DNA of 64,000 nt from JACRCT01 sp049841135 (GCA_049841135.1 JASGHK010000001.1:124001-188000); one strand, 5' to 3'; shown: positions 6,723-15,934, counted from the first letter of the stretch. Notes: a model not told the origin generated them from the sequence alone. A program made the numbers and translations.

Positions 6723-8740
6723 GTCTGGCGAGCACGACCACCATGACCCCGAACATCCAGATCCCCAAGTGCTGTGACAAGTGCTGGCACACCTCGGAGA
6801 AGCCCTGCCACGACTACGTGGCCTGCCTCACCGAGGGCCCCAAGTGCCACGGCGACATCGCCTGCGCCAAGACCCTGCGCGAGCGCGCCGTCCGCCTGCG
6901 CCGCGAGACCCTGGCCCGCCCGGTGGTCTTCGTCGGCACCGGCACCTGCGGCCTGGGCGCCGGCGCCGCCAAGACCCTCGCCGCGGTCAAGCAGTACCTG
7001 ACCGACAAGAAGGTCGACGCCGATGTCGTCGAGGTCGCCTGCATCGGCCTGTGCACCGCCGAGCCCATGGTCGACGTCCAGGTGCCCGGCCGCACCCGCG
7101 TCTCCTTCTCCAAGATCACCGCGGAGAAGGTGCCCGGGCTGCTCGACAGCGTCCTGGCCGGCCGCATCCCGTTCGAGAACCTGGTCGCCCAGATGCGCAA
7201 CGGCGCCCACACGCCGTACGAGGGCGTGCCGTTCTTCGAGCAGCACCCGTTCTTCGCGCCGCAGACCCGCCGCGTGCTGGTCAACTGCGGCACCATCGAC
7301 CCGGCCTCCATCGACGAGTACGTCGCCCGCGGCGGCTACCGGGCCATGGCCGACGCGCTGCGCACCAAGACCCCGGCCGAGGTCGCCGACACCGTCGAGA
7401 AGAGCGGCCTGCGCGGCCGCGGCGGCGCCGGCTTCCCCACCGGCACCAAGTGGAAGTTCGCGGCCAAGGAGTCGGCCGACCAGAAGTACCTGGTCTGCAA
7501 CGCCGACGAGGGCGACCCCGGCGCGTTCATGAACCGCGCGGAGATCGAAGGCGACCCGCACCGCCTCCTCGAGGGCATGGTGCTCGCCGCCTACGCCATC
7601 GGCGCCAGCAAGGGCTACATCTACATCCGCGCCGAGTACCCGCTGGCCGTCCGCCGCCTCTACGAGGCCATCGACCAGGCCAAGGCCTTCGGCCTCTTGG
7701 GCAAGAACATCCTCGACTCCGGCTTCTCGCTGGAGATCCACGTCAAGCAGGGCGCCGGCGCCTTCGTCTGCGGCGAGGAGACGGCGCTCTTGCACTCCAT
7801 CGAGGGCCGCCGCGGCATGCCGCGCCCCCGCCCGCCGTTCCCGGCGGTCAAGGGCGTCTTCGGCAAGCCCACGGTCATCAACAACGTGGAGACGCTCTTC
7901 AACGTCCCGACCATCGTCGCCAACGGGCACGAGTGGTTCGCCTCGGTCGGCGCCGACAAGAGCAAGGGCACCAAGGTCTTCGCCCTGTCCGGCAAGGTCA
8001 ACCGCACCGGCCTGGTGGAGATCGCCTACGGCCAGACCGTGCGCACCGTCGTCTTCGACATCGGCGGCGGCATCCCCAACGACAAGAAGTTCAAGGCGGT
8101 GCAGATCGGCGGGCCCTCCGGCGCCTGCCTGCCCACCGTGCTGCTCGACCAGCCCATCGACTACGAGTCGATGAAGAGCGTCGGCGCGATGATCGGCTCG
8201 GGCGGCCTCGTCGTCATGGACGAGGACACCTGCATGATCGACGTGGCGAAGTTCTTCATGGACTTCATCCAGCGCGAGTCCTGCGGCAAGTGCATCCCCT
8301 GCCGCGAGGGCACCCGCCGCATGCTGGAGGTCCTCACCCGCATCACCGAGGGCCGCAAGTCCGAGAAGGGCATCGACGCCCTCAACCGCATGCACGGCGT
8401 CATGTCCATGCAGCGGCTGGCGCAGGTCATCAAGGACACCAGCCTCTGTGGCCTGGGCCAGTCGGCGCCCAACCCGGTGCTCTCGACCCTCAAGTACTTC
8501 CGCGACGAGTACGAGGCGCACATCTACGAGCGGCGCTGCCCCTCGCACGTGTGCACTGAGCTGCTCTCGTACACCATCGACGCCCACACCTGCACCGGCT
8601 GCGCCGTGTGCGTGAAGGGCTGCCCGTCGGGCGCCATCCGCGGAAGCCTCAAGCAGCCCCACGAGATCGACCAGGCCAAGTGCATCGCCTGCGGCGCTTG
8701 CGTGGACACCTGCCGCTTCGACGCCATCCTCGCCTCGTGA
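6719..8740 (+). CDS. hydB: NuoF-like flavin/NAD subunit of [FeFe]-hydrogenase (HydB), with Cys-rich N-terminus
   Basis: HydB carries FMN and the NAD(H) site and is where electron bifurcation is thought to occur. The 673-residue chain contains, in order: a Cys-rich leader (C18, C19, C22, C30, C36, C43, C49); a thioredoxin-like [2Fe-2S] segment with only three clear cysteines (C77, C108, C112; the usual first position is Val72); the NuoF core with the FMN loop GRGGAGFPTG around residue 232 and NADEGDPGA around 260; the SCGKCIPCREG [4Fe-4S] site near 520; and a C-terminal 2x[4Fe-4S] ferredoxin (CTGCAVC near 625, CIACGACVDTC near 655). Length and order match HydB/HndC, apart from the leader, which I do not recognise. 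It is translationally coupled to hydC. Confidence 0.93.
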   Translation: MSLASTTTMTPNIQIPKCCDKCWHTSEKPCHDYVACLTEGPKCHGDIACAKTLRERAVRLRRETLARPVVFVGTGTCGLGAGAAKTLAAVKQYLTDKKVDADVVEVACIGLCTAEPMVDVQVPGRTRVSFSKITAEKVPGLLDSVLAGRIPFENLVAQMRNGAHTPYEGVPFFEQHPFFAPQTRRVLVNCGTIDPASIDEYVARGGYRAMADALRTKTPAEVADTVEKSGLRGRGGAGFPTGTKWKFAAKESADQKYLVCNADEGDPGAFMNRAEIEGDPHRLLEGMVLAAYAIGASKGYIYIRAEYPLAVRRLYEAIDQAKAFGLLGKNILDSGFSLEIHVKQGAGAFVCGEETALLHSIEGRRGMPRPRPPFPAVKGVFGKPTVINNVETLFNVPTIVANGHEWFASVGADKSKGTKVFALSGKVNRTGLVEIAYGQTVRTVVFDIGGGIPNDKKFKAVQIGGPSGACLPTVLLDQPIDYESMKSVGAMIGSGGLVVMDEDTCMIDVAKFFMDFIQRESCGKCIPCREGTRRMLEVLTRITEGRKSEKGIDALNRMHGVMSMQRLAQVIKDTSLCGLGQSAPNPVLSTLKYFRDEYEAHIYERRCPSHVCTELLSYTIDAHTCTGCAVCVKGCPSGAIRGSLKQPHEIDQAKCIACGACVDTCRFDAILAS

Positions 8741-8757
8741 CCGGAGACAAGACGACC

Positions 8758-10494
8758 ATGACTGCGACTTTCAACATCGAGGTCAACAACAAGACGGTCG
8801 AGGCCCGCACCGGCGAGACGCTGCTGACGACGCTCAAGCGCGCCGGCGTGCAGGTCCCCACCCTCTGCCACATGGAGGGCATGCTCCCCACGGGCGCCTG
8901 CCGCATGTGCGTGGTGGAGGTGGAGGGGGCGCCCAACCTCGTGCCCAGCTGCGCCTTCCCGGTGCGCGAGGGCATGAAGGTCAAGACGCACACCCTCCGG
9001 GCCGTGCGTGCGCGCAAGACCATCGTCGAGCTCCTGCTCGCCAACCACCCCGACGACTGCCTCTACTGCGGCCGCAACGGCAACTGCGAGCTGCAGACCC
9101 TGTCCGAGGGCCTGGGCGTGCGCGAGCGGCGCTACTCGGGCGCCAAGAACGACTACAAGATCGACGCGTCCAGCCCCTCGGTCGTGCGCGACCCCGCCAA
9201 GTGCATCCTCTGCGGCAAGTGCGTGCGCGTCTGCGAGGAGGTCCAGGGCGTCTCGGCGCTGGACTTCATCGGCCGCGGCAGCAAGACCCGCGTGGGCACG
9301 GTCTTCGACCAGGGCCTGAACGTGTCCAGCTGCATCAACTGCGGCCAGTGCATCATGGTCTGCCCGACCGGCGCCCTGACCGAGCAGAGCCACTTCCGGC
9401 AGATGCTCAACGCCATCGACGACCCGGACAAGACGGTGGTCGTCCAGGTCGCGCCGGCGGTCTCGGTGACCCTGGGCGAGCTGTTCGGCCTCAAGCCGGG
9501 CGCGGATGTGGCCGGGCTGCTCAACGCCGCGCTGCGCCGCATCGGCTTCGACCGGGTGTTCGACACCGGGTTCTCCGCCGACCTCACCATCATGGAGGAG
9601 GGCTCGGAGCTGGTGGACCGCCTGGGCAAGGTGGCCGCCGGCGGCGCCAAGCTGCCGATGTTCACCAGCTGCTCGCCCGGGTGGATCAAGTTCGTGGAGG
9701 AGTACTACCCGGACCTGATGGGCAACCTGTCCACCTGCAAGAGCCCGCAGCAGATGCTGGGCGCGGTCATCAAGAGCTACTTCGCGCAGCGCGAGAAGCT
9801 CGACCCCGAGAAGATCTTCAGCGTCTCGGTGATGCCCTGCACCGCCAAGAAGTTCGAAGCGGGGCGCGGCGAGATGGGCCGCGGCGACATGGCCGACGTG
9901 GACCTGGTGCTCACCACCCGCGAGCTGGCGCGCATCATCAAGATGAAGGGCATCGACCTGAACGTGCTCGAGCCGGAAGGCGCCGACACACCCTTCGGCG
10001 AGCGCTCGACCGCGGGCAAGCTCTTCGGCGCCACCGGCGGCGTGATGGAGGCGGCGCTGCGCAGCGCGCACTTCCTCATCACCGGCAAGGAGCTGGAGAA
10101 CCTCAAGGTGCAGCCGGTGCGCGGCCTGACGGGCGTCAAGGAAGCCGACATCCCGGTGGGCGACACCACGGTCAAGGTGGCGGTGGTCAGCGGGCTGGCG
10201 AACGCCCGCAAGATCCTGGACGAGGTCCGCGCGGGCAAGAGCCCGTACCACTTCGTCGAGGTCATGACCTGCCCCGGCGGCTGCATCGCCGGCGGCGGCC
10301 AGCCCATCGGCGCGGACCTCGAGGCGGTCAAGGCGCGCATGCAGGCGCTCTACAAGATCGACCGCGAGGAGACCCTGCGCACCAGCCACACCAACCCGGC
10401 CGTCCAGCGCATCTACCAGGAGTTCTTCGGCAAGCCGCTGGGCCACAAGAGCCACGAGCTCTGCACACCCACTACGAGGCGCGCAACGTCGTGA
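8758..10494 (+). CDS. hydA: [FeFe]-hydrogenase catalytic subunit HydA (NADH-linked, group A type)
   Basis: HydA is the H2-producing/consuming subunit, 578 residues. An N-terminal [2Fe-2S] domain (C37, C48, C51, C65) is followed by a His-Cys3 cluster (H97, C101, C104, C110), two [4Fe-4S] clusters (C149-C159 and C192-C202) and the H-domain. H-cluster motifs are L1 at 303-309, reading TSCSPGW; L2 at 359-367, MPCTAKKFE; and L3 with C505 and C509 (TCPGGCIAGGGQP). The L1 second cysteine, the cubane ligand in the Clostridium pasteurianum enzyme, is Ser306. The start at 8758 follows a GGAGAC site 18 bases after hydB. With hydB and hydC it forms the trimeric bifurcating enzyme coupling NADH plus reduced ferredoxin to H2. 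Confidence 0.95.
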   Translation: MTATFNIEVNNKTVEARTGETLLTTLKRAGVQVPTLCHMEGMLPTGACRMCVVEVEGAPNLVPSCAFPVREGMKVKTHTLRAVRARKTIVELLLANHPDDCLYCGRNGNCELQTLSEGLGVRERRYSGAKNDYKIDASSPSVVRDPAKCILCGKCVRVCEEVQGVSALDFIGRGSKTRVGTVFDQGLNVSSCINCGQCIMVCPTGALTEQSHFRQMLNAIDDPDKTVVVQVAPAVSVTLGELFGLKPGADVAGLLNAALRRIGFDRVFDTGFSADLTIMEEGSELVDRLGKVAAGGAKLPMFTSCSPGWIKFVEEYYPDLMGNLSTCKSPQQMLGAVIKSYFAQREKLDPEKIFSVSVMPCTAKKFEAGRGEMGRGDMADVDLVLTTRELARIIKMKGIDLNVLEPEGADTPFGERSTAGKLFGATGGVMEAALRSAHFLITGKELENLKVQPVRGLTGVKEADIPVGDTTVKVAVVSGLANARKILDEVRAGKSPYHFVEVMTCPGGCIAGGGQPIGADLEAVKARMQALYKIDREETLRTSHTNPAVQRIYQEFFGKPLGHKSHELCTPTTRRATS

Positions 10495-10508
10495 AGTAGA
10501 GCTCGACG

Positions 10509-12515
10509 ATGGAAGCCCTGCACGACATCCCGCTGATCTCGACCATCAAGGAGCGCTGCCGCGTCTGCTATACCTGCGTGCGCGAGTGCCCCGCGAAGGC
10601 CATCCGCATCAAGAGCGGACAGGCCGCGGTCATCGAGGAGCGGTGCATCGGCTGCGGCAACTGCGTGAAGGTCTGCTCGCAGGGTGCCAAGCAGTTTCGC
10701 CGGTGCGTCGAGGTCGTGCAGGGCATGCTCAAGAAGGGCCGCCAGGTGGCGGCCATCGTCGCCCCCAGCTTCCCGGCCGAGTTCCCCGGCCTGCCGTACC
10801 CGAAGCTGGTGGGGATGATCCGCTCGCTCGGCTTCTCGCACGTGATGGAGGTCGGCTTCGGGGCCGACCTGGTCGCGCGGGCCTACAAGCAGCTGCTCGA
10901 CCGCGACCCGCTGCGCCGGTGGATCTCCACCACCTGCCCGGCGGTCATCGGCTACGTCGAGCGCTACCACCCGAAGCTCGTGCCCAACCTGGCGCCCATC
11001 GTCTCCCCGATGATCGCCACCGCGCGCGTCGTCCGGCAGCTGCACGGCGACGACATGCGGGTCGTCTTCATCGGCCCGTGCATCGCCAAGAAGCGCGAGG
11101 CGCTCAGCAAGCTGGTCGAGGGCGACGTGCAGTCGGCGCTGACCTTCCTCGAGCTGCGCGAGTGGTTCGAGGAGGCCAAGGTCGTCCCCGAGAACTGCCC
11201 GCCCAGCGACTTCGACCCGCCGCTGGCCTCCAACGGCCGCCTCTTCCCGATCACCCGCGGGCTGCTCGTCGCGGCGAACATCGAGGAGGACCTGGCCAGC
11301 CAGCGGGTGGTCAGCGCCGACGGCCGGACCGGCGTCTTCGAGGCCATCGAGGAGTTCGAGAAGGGCTACCTCGACTCGAACCTGCTCGACGTGCTGGCCT
11401 GCCGCGGCTGCATCATGGGCCCCGGCTTCGCCAACCCCGGCCCGCTCTACAGCCGGCGCGCGGCGGTGGGCAGCTACGTCGCCACCCGGCGGGCCAACTT
11501 CGACCCCAAGTCCTGGCAGGAGGCGCTGGACCGGTTCGAGCACCTGGCGCTGTCGCGCTCCTTCGCGGCCTGCGACCAGCGGATGGGTGGCGCCTCGGCG
11601 GACGAGCTCGCCGAGATCCTCGAGCGGATGGGCAAGCACGAGTTCAAGGACGAGCTCAACTGCGGCGCCTGCGGCTACGAGACCTGCCGCGAGCACGCCA
11701 AGGCCATCCACGCCGGGCTGGCCGAGTCCGAGATGTGCCTGCCGTACACCATCGACCAGCTGCGCAAGGCCCTGGGCGACCTCGCCGTCAGCCACCGGCA
11801 GCTGGCCGACACGCAGGAGGCGCTCATCCACGCCGAGAAGCTGGCGTCGATGGGGCAGCTGGCGGCCGGCATCGCCCACGAGGTGAACAACCCCCTGGGC
11901 GTGGTCCTGATGTACGCGCACCTTTTGCTCGAGGACACGCCGACGGGCTCCCGGCAGCGCGAGGACCTGGGGATGATCGCGGCGCAGGCCGACCGCTGCA
12001 AACGGATCGTGGCCGGCCTCCTGAACTTCGCGCGCCAGAACAAGGTGATGCTGCAGCCGGTGACCCTGCCGGAGCTGGTGGCGCACAGCACCCAGGCCTT
12101 CCAGAACCGCGAGGGCGTGGACCTGTCGATGGAGCACGAGGGCGACCCCTCGGCCGAGCTCGACCGGGACCAGATGGCGCAGGTCTTGACCAACCTCGTC
12201 GCCAACGCCATCGACGCCATGCCCGAGGGCGGGCCCATCGTGGTCAGCACGGGCGGGGACAAGGAACACGTCTGGTTCAAGGTGAAGGACGCCGGCGTGG
12301 GCATCCCCCAGGGAAACATGAGCAAGCTGTTCGAGCCGTTCTTCACCACCAAGCCGATGGGGAAGGGGACCGGGCTGGGGCTGGCGGTGACGTACGGCAT
12401 CGTCAAGATGCACCGCGGAGACATCCGCGTGGAGTCGAACGCCGACCCGGCCAAGGGCCCCACAGGCACCACCTTCACCGTCACCGTGCCGCGCCGGCCG
12501 GCGACGGAGCTGTGA
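10509..12515 (+). CDS. sensory [FeFe]-hydrogenase fused to histidine kinase (HydS, group C1 type)
   Basis: This 668-residue fusion probably senses H2 or redox state. Residues 17-56 hold two [4Fe-4S] ferredoxin motifs, and about 75-320 a minimal H-domain. Its H-cluster motifs diverge from catalytic enzymes: L1 STTCPAV (C143 kept, proton-relay Cys replaced by Thr142), L2 GPCIAKKRE (C191), and L3 CRGCIMGPGF (C298, C301). An extra cluster motif CX2CX4CX16C follows (C385, C388, C393, C410), as known in HydS proteins. A coiled linker then leads to a HisKA domain (HEVNNPLG, phosphorylated H457) and a HATPase domain (NLVANAIDAMPEGG, GVGIP, GTGLGLAV). There is no PAS domain or membrane segment. It starts 14 bases after hydA, so it is co-expressed with the enzyme whose substrate it may sense. 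Confidence 0.9.
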   Translation: MEALHDIPLISTIKERCRVCYTCVRECPAKAIRIKSGQAAVIEERCIGCGNCVKVCSQGAKQFRRCVEVVQGMLKKGRQVAAIVAPSFPAEFPGLPYPKLVGMIRSLGFSHVMEVGFGADLVARAYKQLLDRDPLRRWISTTCPAVIGYVERYHPKLVPNLAPIVSPMIATARVVRQLHGDDMRVVFIGPCIAKKREALSKLVEGDVQSALTFLELREWFEEAKVVPENCPPSDFDPPLASNGRLFPITRGLLVAANIEEDLASQRVVSADGRTGVFEAIEEFEKGYLDSNLLDVLACRGCIMGPGFANPGPLYSRRAAVGSYVATRRANFDPKSWQEALDRFEHLALSRSFAACDQRMGGASADELAEILERMGKHEFKDELNCGACGYETCREHAKAIHAGLAESEMCLPYTIDQLRKALGDLAVSHRQLADTQEALIHAEKLASMGQLAAGIAHEVNNPLGVVLMYAHLLLEDTPTGSRQREDLGMIAAQADRCKRIVAGLLNFARQNKVMLQPVTLPELVAHSTQAFQNREGVDLSMEHEGDPSAELDRDQMAQVLTNLVANAIDAMPEGGPIVVSTGGDKEHVWFKVKDAGVGIPQGNMSKLFEPFFTTKPMGKGTGLGLAVTYGIVKMHRGDIRVESNADPAKGPTGTTFTVTVPRRPATEL

Positions 12516-12553
12516 CCTTCAACAGCACCTCGAAGCAGCACCCCGGAGACGCC

Positions 12554-12958
12554 ATGAACGCCGAGACCGCCAACAAGACCATCATGCTCGTGGACGACGA
12601 CGAGGATTACCTGCTCCAGACCCGCATGCAGCTGGAGGCCGCGGGCTACAAGGTCGTCACTGCCGGAGGCCTGGGCGAGGCCGACGGCAAGCTGGCCGAG
12701 GCCAACCCCGACCTGGTCGTCGCCGACCTGATGATGGAGTACCTCGACGCCGGGTTCGTCCTCTGCCACCACGTCAAGAAGCGCAACCCCAAGACCCCGG
12801 TCATCCTGGTCACCGCCGTCACCAGCGAGACGGGCCTGGAGTTCGAGAGCGCCACCGGCGAGGAGCGCAGCTGGATCAAGGCCGACGCCATCCTCACCAA
12901 GCCCGTCCGCGCCGAGCAGCTGCGCAACGAGATCCACCGGCTGCTGCAGGCCGTCTAG
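12554..12958 (+). CDS. single-domain response regulator (receiver only)
   Basis: This is a 134-residue CheY-like receiver with the acidic pocket D15/D16, the phospho-acceptor D58 (in VVADLMMEY), T87 and K116 (TKPV). It has a short insertion around residues 92-110 (ETGLEFESATGEERSW) not usual in CheY, and it lacks any output domain. It lies 38 bases after the hydrogenase-kinase and is its most likely phosphorylation partner. The signal would then have to pass on by protein-protein contact or through the next gene. Confidence 0.87.
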   Translation: MNAETANKTIMLVDDDEDYLLQTRMQLEAAGYKVVTAGGLGEADGKLAEANPDLVVADLMMEYLDAGFVLCHHVKKRNPKTPVILVTAVTSETGLEFESATGEERSWIKADAILTKPVRAEQLRNEIHRLLQAV

Positions 12959-12988
12959 CGACACCCTCGGGGCCGGGCCGGAGGCCGC

Positions 12989-14140
12989 ATGCCGCACGAA
13001 CCGCTGCGAGTGCTGATGGTCGACGACGAGGCGGGGATGCGCCTGGGCGCCGCCCGGATCCTCGAGCGGTTCTCGGTCAAGATCCCCGACCCGACCGGCC
13101 AGGGCACCGACGGCGGCGAGGTCGGCTTCGCGGTGGACACCGCGGAGAGCGGCGAGGAGGCGCTGCAGAAGATCGAGAAGACGCCTCCCGACATCCTCCT
13201 GCTCGACCACAAGCTGCCGGGCATGAGCGGCCTGGAGGTGCTCAACCGCCTGGTCGCCGACAAGCGCGACGTGCTCACGGTGATGATCACCGCGTACGCC
13301 ACGCTGGAGACTGCGGTCGCGGCGACCAAGCGCGGGGCCTTCGACTTTCTGGCCAAGCCGTTCACGCCCGACGAGCTGCGCGCCACGGTCTTCAAGGCCA
13401 CCAAGCACGTGGTGCTGCAGCGCGCCGCGAAGAGGCACGCCGAGGAGAAGCGGCGCATCCGCTTCGAGTTCATCAGCGTGCTGGGGCACGAGCTCAAGGC
13501 CCCGCTGGCCGCCGTCGAGGGCTACCTGATGGCGATGCAGGACAAGTCGCTGGGCGGCGAGCTCGCCAGCTACGAGCCGATGGTGGAGCGCTCGCTCGTG
13601 CGCCTGGGCGGCATGCGCAAGCTCATCCTCGACCTCCTGGACATGACCAAGATCGAGAGCGGGCAGAAGAAGCGCGAGCTGGAGAGGGTCGACGTGCGCG
13701 AGCTGGCGCTCAACTCGCTGGAGACGGTCAAGGCCGATGCCGCGCGCCGCAAGATCACGCTCGAGCTGCACGCGGCCGGCCCGGTGCCGATGACCGCCGA
13801 CAAGACGGAGATCGACCTGGTGCTCAACAACCTGGTCACCAACGCGGTCAAGTACAACCGCGACGGCGGGCGCGCCGACGTCTTCGTCGAGGCCCGGCCG
13901 GACGGCGCCTTCATCAAGGTCAGCGACACGGGCATCGGGATGACGCCGGAGGAGTTGGGGCGGCTGTTCAAGGAGTTCGTGCGCATCAAGAACGAGAAGA
14001 CGCGCGGCATCGTCGGCAGCGGGCTCGGGCTCTCCACCGTCAAGAAGATCGCCCAGCTCTACGGCGGCGACGCCAAGGTCACCAGCGCGGCCGACCAGGG
14101 CACCACCTTCGAGGTGGACCTGAAGAACGCCGTGGCGTGA
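12989..14140 (+). CDS. receiver-histidine kinase hybrid protein
   Basis: This is a 383-residue soluble protein. Residues 1-135 form a receiver (DD at 12-13, phospho-acceptor D73 in LLDHKLPG, K123 in KPF) with an insertion at about 33-45 (DPTGQGTDGG). Residues 155-220 form a HisKA domain (GHELKAPL, H167), followed by a HATPase domain (NLVTNAVKYNRDGG, DTGIGM, GSGLGLSTV). No transmembrane or DNA-binding part is present. As last gene of the hydrogenase unit, just before the terminator, it probably forms the second step of a relay begun by the hydrogenase-kinase. Its final target is not encoded here. Confidence 0.88.
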   Translation: MPHEPLRVLMVDDEAGMRLGAARILERFSVKIPDPTGQGTDGGEVGFAVDTAESGEEALQKIEKTPPDILLLDHKLPGMSGLEVLNRLVADKRDVLTVMITAYATLETAVAATKRGAFDFLAKPFTPDELRATVFKATKHVVLQRAAKRHAEEKRRIRFEFISVLGHELKAPLAAVEGYLMAMQDKSLGGELASYEPMVERSLVRLGGMRKLILDLLDMTKIESGQKKRELERVDVRELALNSLETVKADAARRKITLELHAAGPVPMTADKTEIDLVLNNLVTNAVKYNRDGGRADVFVEARPDGAFIKVSDTGIGMTPEELGRLFKEFVRIKNEKTRGIVGSGLGLSTVKKIAQLYGGDAKVTSAADQGTTFEVDLKNAVA

Positions 14141-14151
14141 TCGCAGGGATT

Positions 14152-14218
14152 GCCCGGGGCTCTCCTGTGGCCGCCTTGGACCTTCGGGTCCGGGCCCAGG
14201 AGGGTGCCCGGGATTTTT
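14152..14218 (+). terminator. rho-independent terminator of the hydrogenase block
   Basis: A long outer stem pairs 14152-14167 with 14197-14212 with a few mismatches. Inside it lies a perfect hairpin at 14178-14191 closed by a TTCG tetraloop. Five Ts follow at 14214-14218. It begins 11 bases after the last stop codon. The next 180 bases, up to the sixA stop, show no gene. Confidence 0.8.
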
Positions 14219-14399
14219 CTCGGCCGAGAGGCGCCGCGAGACTCCGCGAAACCCCGTGGCGGGCTCGAGTCCAGACTTCGGGCCCTGTTTCGGCCGAATT
14301 CCCCGGTAGAGGCCCGGGGTTGGAGCGGTTTGGTGACCGACGTCACAGGGACGCCCGCATCGATCATATGGGTCGAGCGGCCATTGGGGCTGATGCCCG

Positions 14400-14888
14400 C
14401 TACCGCAAACGGCGCACGAGCCCCGGCGCCAGCACCCAGCGGATGACGGCGCGCCGGCTGTAGCCCTCGACGTCCAGGCACGCGACGCCGGCCTTCTTCA
14501 GCTCGCAGATCGGGAACTCGACGTCCGCGCACGCCTTGGCGATGACGAGATCCAAGTGCGGCGCATGGCCGACGCACAGGACCTCCTTCGAACGCGTGGC
14601 CGCCGCCTCATCGAGGAGGTCCATGGGCGGACTCCCCGGCGCGAGGCGACTGCTCGCCTTCACCTTCGCCTTGGGGAACGCGCGGCCGACGATCTCCGCG
14701 GTCTGCTGGGCGCGCACGAGCGGGCTCGAGAAGATGAGCGAGGGAGCGGCGCCGAGGTCGCGGAGCGCCTCGGCCATCTTCTCGACCCGCGAGCGGCCCT
14801 CGGTGGTGAGCGGGCGCTCGGCGTCGCTCCGAGAGTCCGAACCCGCGGCCTCGGCGGCCAGGCCGTGGCGCATCAGATAGAGCAGCAT
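14400..14888 (-). CDS. sixA: phosphohistidine phosphatase SixA
   Basis: This is a 162-residue histidine-phosphatase-superfamily protein. The N-terminal MLLYLMRHG holds the catalytic RHG (H8), and the second histidine lies in VGHAPHLDLV. Length and motifs match SixA, which removes phosphate from phosphohistidine on HPt or kinase proteins. The start at 14888 places the RHG motif at the usual distance. It is convergent with the hydrogenase-kinase operon, ending 260 bases after it, and divergent from the CHAD gene with only about 70 bases between starts. A role in resetting the neighbouring relay is an attractive guess only. Confidence 0.82.
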   Translation of the reverse strand: MLLYLMRHGLAAEAAGSDSRSDAERPLTTEGRSRVEKMAEALRDLGAAPSLIFSSPLVRAQQTAEIVGRAFPKAKVKASSRLAPGSPPMDLLDEAAATRSKEVLCVGHAPHLDLVIAKACADVEFPICELKKAGVACLDVEGYSRRAVIRWVLAPGLVRRLR

Positions 14889-14960
14889 CGTGGCCCCTCC
14901 TCTTGCGACGGTGGGCGGCATGATAAGAGCTTCACGGTCGGTCAACCAGCGGGGCGGGCA

Positions 14961-15881
14961 GTGGCGAGAGGCAAGCAGCCGAAGGAGCACAGAGCACCGT
15001 CGGAGCCAGGGCGGCTCACGCTCGACGAGCGGCTGCCGCTGCGGCTCGGGCTGGGGGCGGCCTTCGCCGGCGTCGTGGGCTATGCCCGGGCGATGGTCGA
15101 CGCCGCCGCGGACGATCCCGTCGATGCCGTCCACGAGTACCGCAAGGCGCTGCGCCGGGCGCGAGCCGTGGTCCGCCTGGCCCGGCCGGTGCTCGGCGGC
15201 GAGAGCTTCCGCGCGCTCGTTCACGACCTCCGCGACGCGCTGCGAGGCACCTCGCCGCTGCGCGATGCCGCGGTCCTGCTGAAGACCCTGGCGGGCCTGC
15301 CCGACGACCCGGCTTCGAGGCCGGCCCGACACGCGCTGGCCCGGCTGCTCCAGGCGGAGAGCGAGGCGGGAGTCGCCGCCGCTCCACAAAAGGAGCTGCG
15401 CCGCAGCCTGCAGATCCTCTCGCCCATCCCCGAGCGTCTCCTGGCCTGCCTGCCGGAGAAGGTGCGCTGGCGCGAGCTGCGCGCGGGGCTCGAACGCAGC
15501 TACCGCCGGACCCGCCGGGCGCGCGAGCGGGCGTTCCGCACGCGCGAGGACACCGAGGTCCACGCCTTCCGCAAGAGCGTCAAGGAGCTGCGCTACCAGG
15601 TGGAGCTGCTCCAAGCTGCCGGCGGCGAGAAGCCAGGCAAGGCCCGCCGCAAGCTGGCCGGGCTCGCCGAGGCGCTGGGGGAGGTGACGGACCTGACGCT
15701 CCTGCGCCGCACGGCTCACCTGCGACTGCAGGAGCTCGCGGGCACCCGGCCCGAGGCGCTCTTCGCCGTGCTCGACGAGGCGATCGAGGCGCGGCTCGAG
15801 GCGCTCGAGAAGAGCTCGCGTCCGCTGTTCGAGCGCTCCTGCCGGGACTTCGCCGAGCGTGCGACGCGCTCCTTCCACTAG
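14961..15881 (+). CDS. CHAD domain protein
   Basis: CHAD (conserved histidine alpha-helical) proteins bind polyphosphate and localise to polyphosphate granules. This 306-residue protein is all-helical and has two matching halves, each opening with the diagnostic His-x-x-Arg/Lys helix: AVHEYRKALRRARAV near residue 55 and EVHAFRKSVKELRYQ near 200. Basic residues lie on the helix faces, as expected for polyanion binding. GTG at 14961 is the most downstream start that avoids overlap with sixA. No fused CYTH domain is present. ppk2 follows 53 bases later. Confidence 0.85.
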   Translation: MARGKQPKEHRAPSEPGRLTLDERLPLRLGLGAAFAGVVGYARAMVDAAADDPVDAVHEYRKALRRARAVVRLARPVLGGESFRALVHDLRDALRGTSPLRDAAVLLKTLAGLPDDPASRPARHALARLLQAESEAGVAAAPQKELRRSLQILSPIPERLLACLPEKVRWRELRAGLERSYRRTRRARERAFRTREDTEVHAFRKSVKELRYQVELLQAAGGEKPGKARRKLAGLAEALGEVTDLTLLRRTAHLRLQELAGTRPEALFAVLDEAIEARLEALEKSSRPLFERSCRDFAERATRSFH

Positions 15882-15934
15882 GATAGGGACCTGCGGACGA
15901 GGTCCGTCACCCGCCGCCGGAGAGGCTCACCCGA

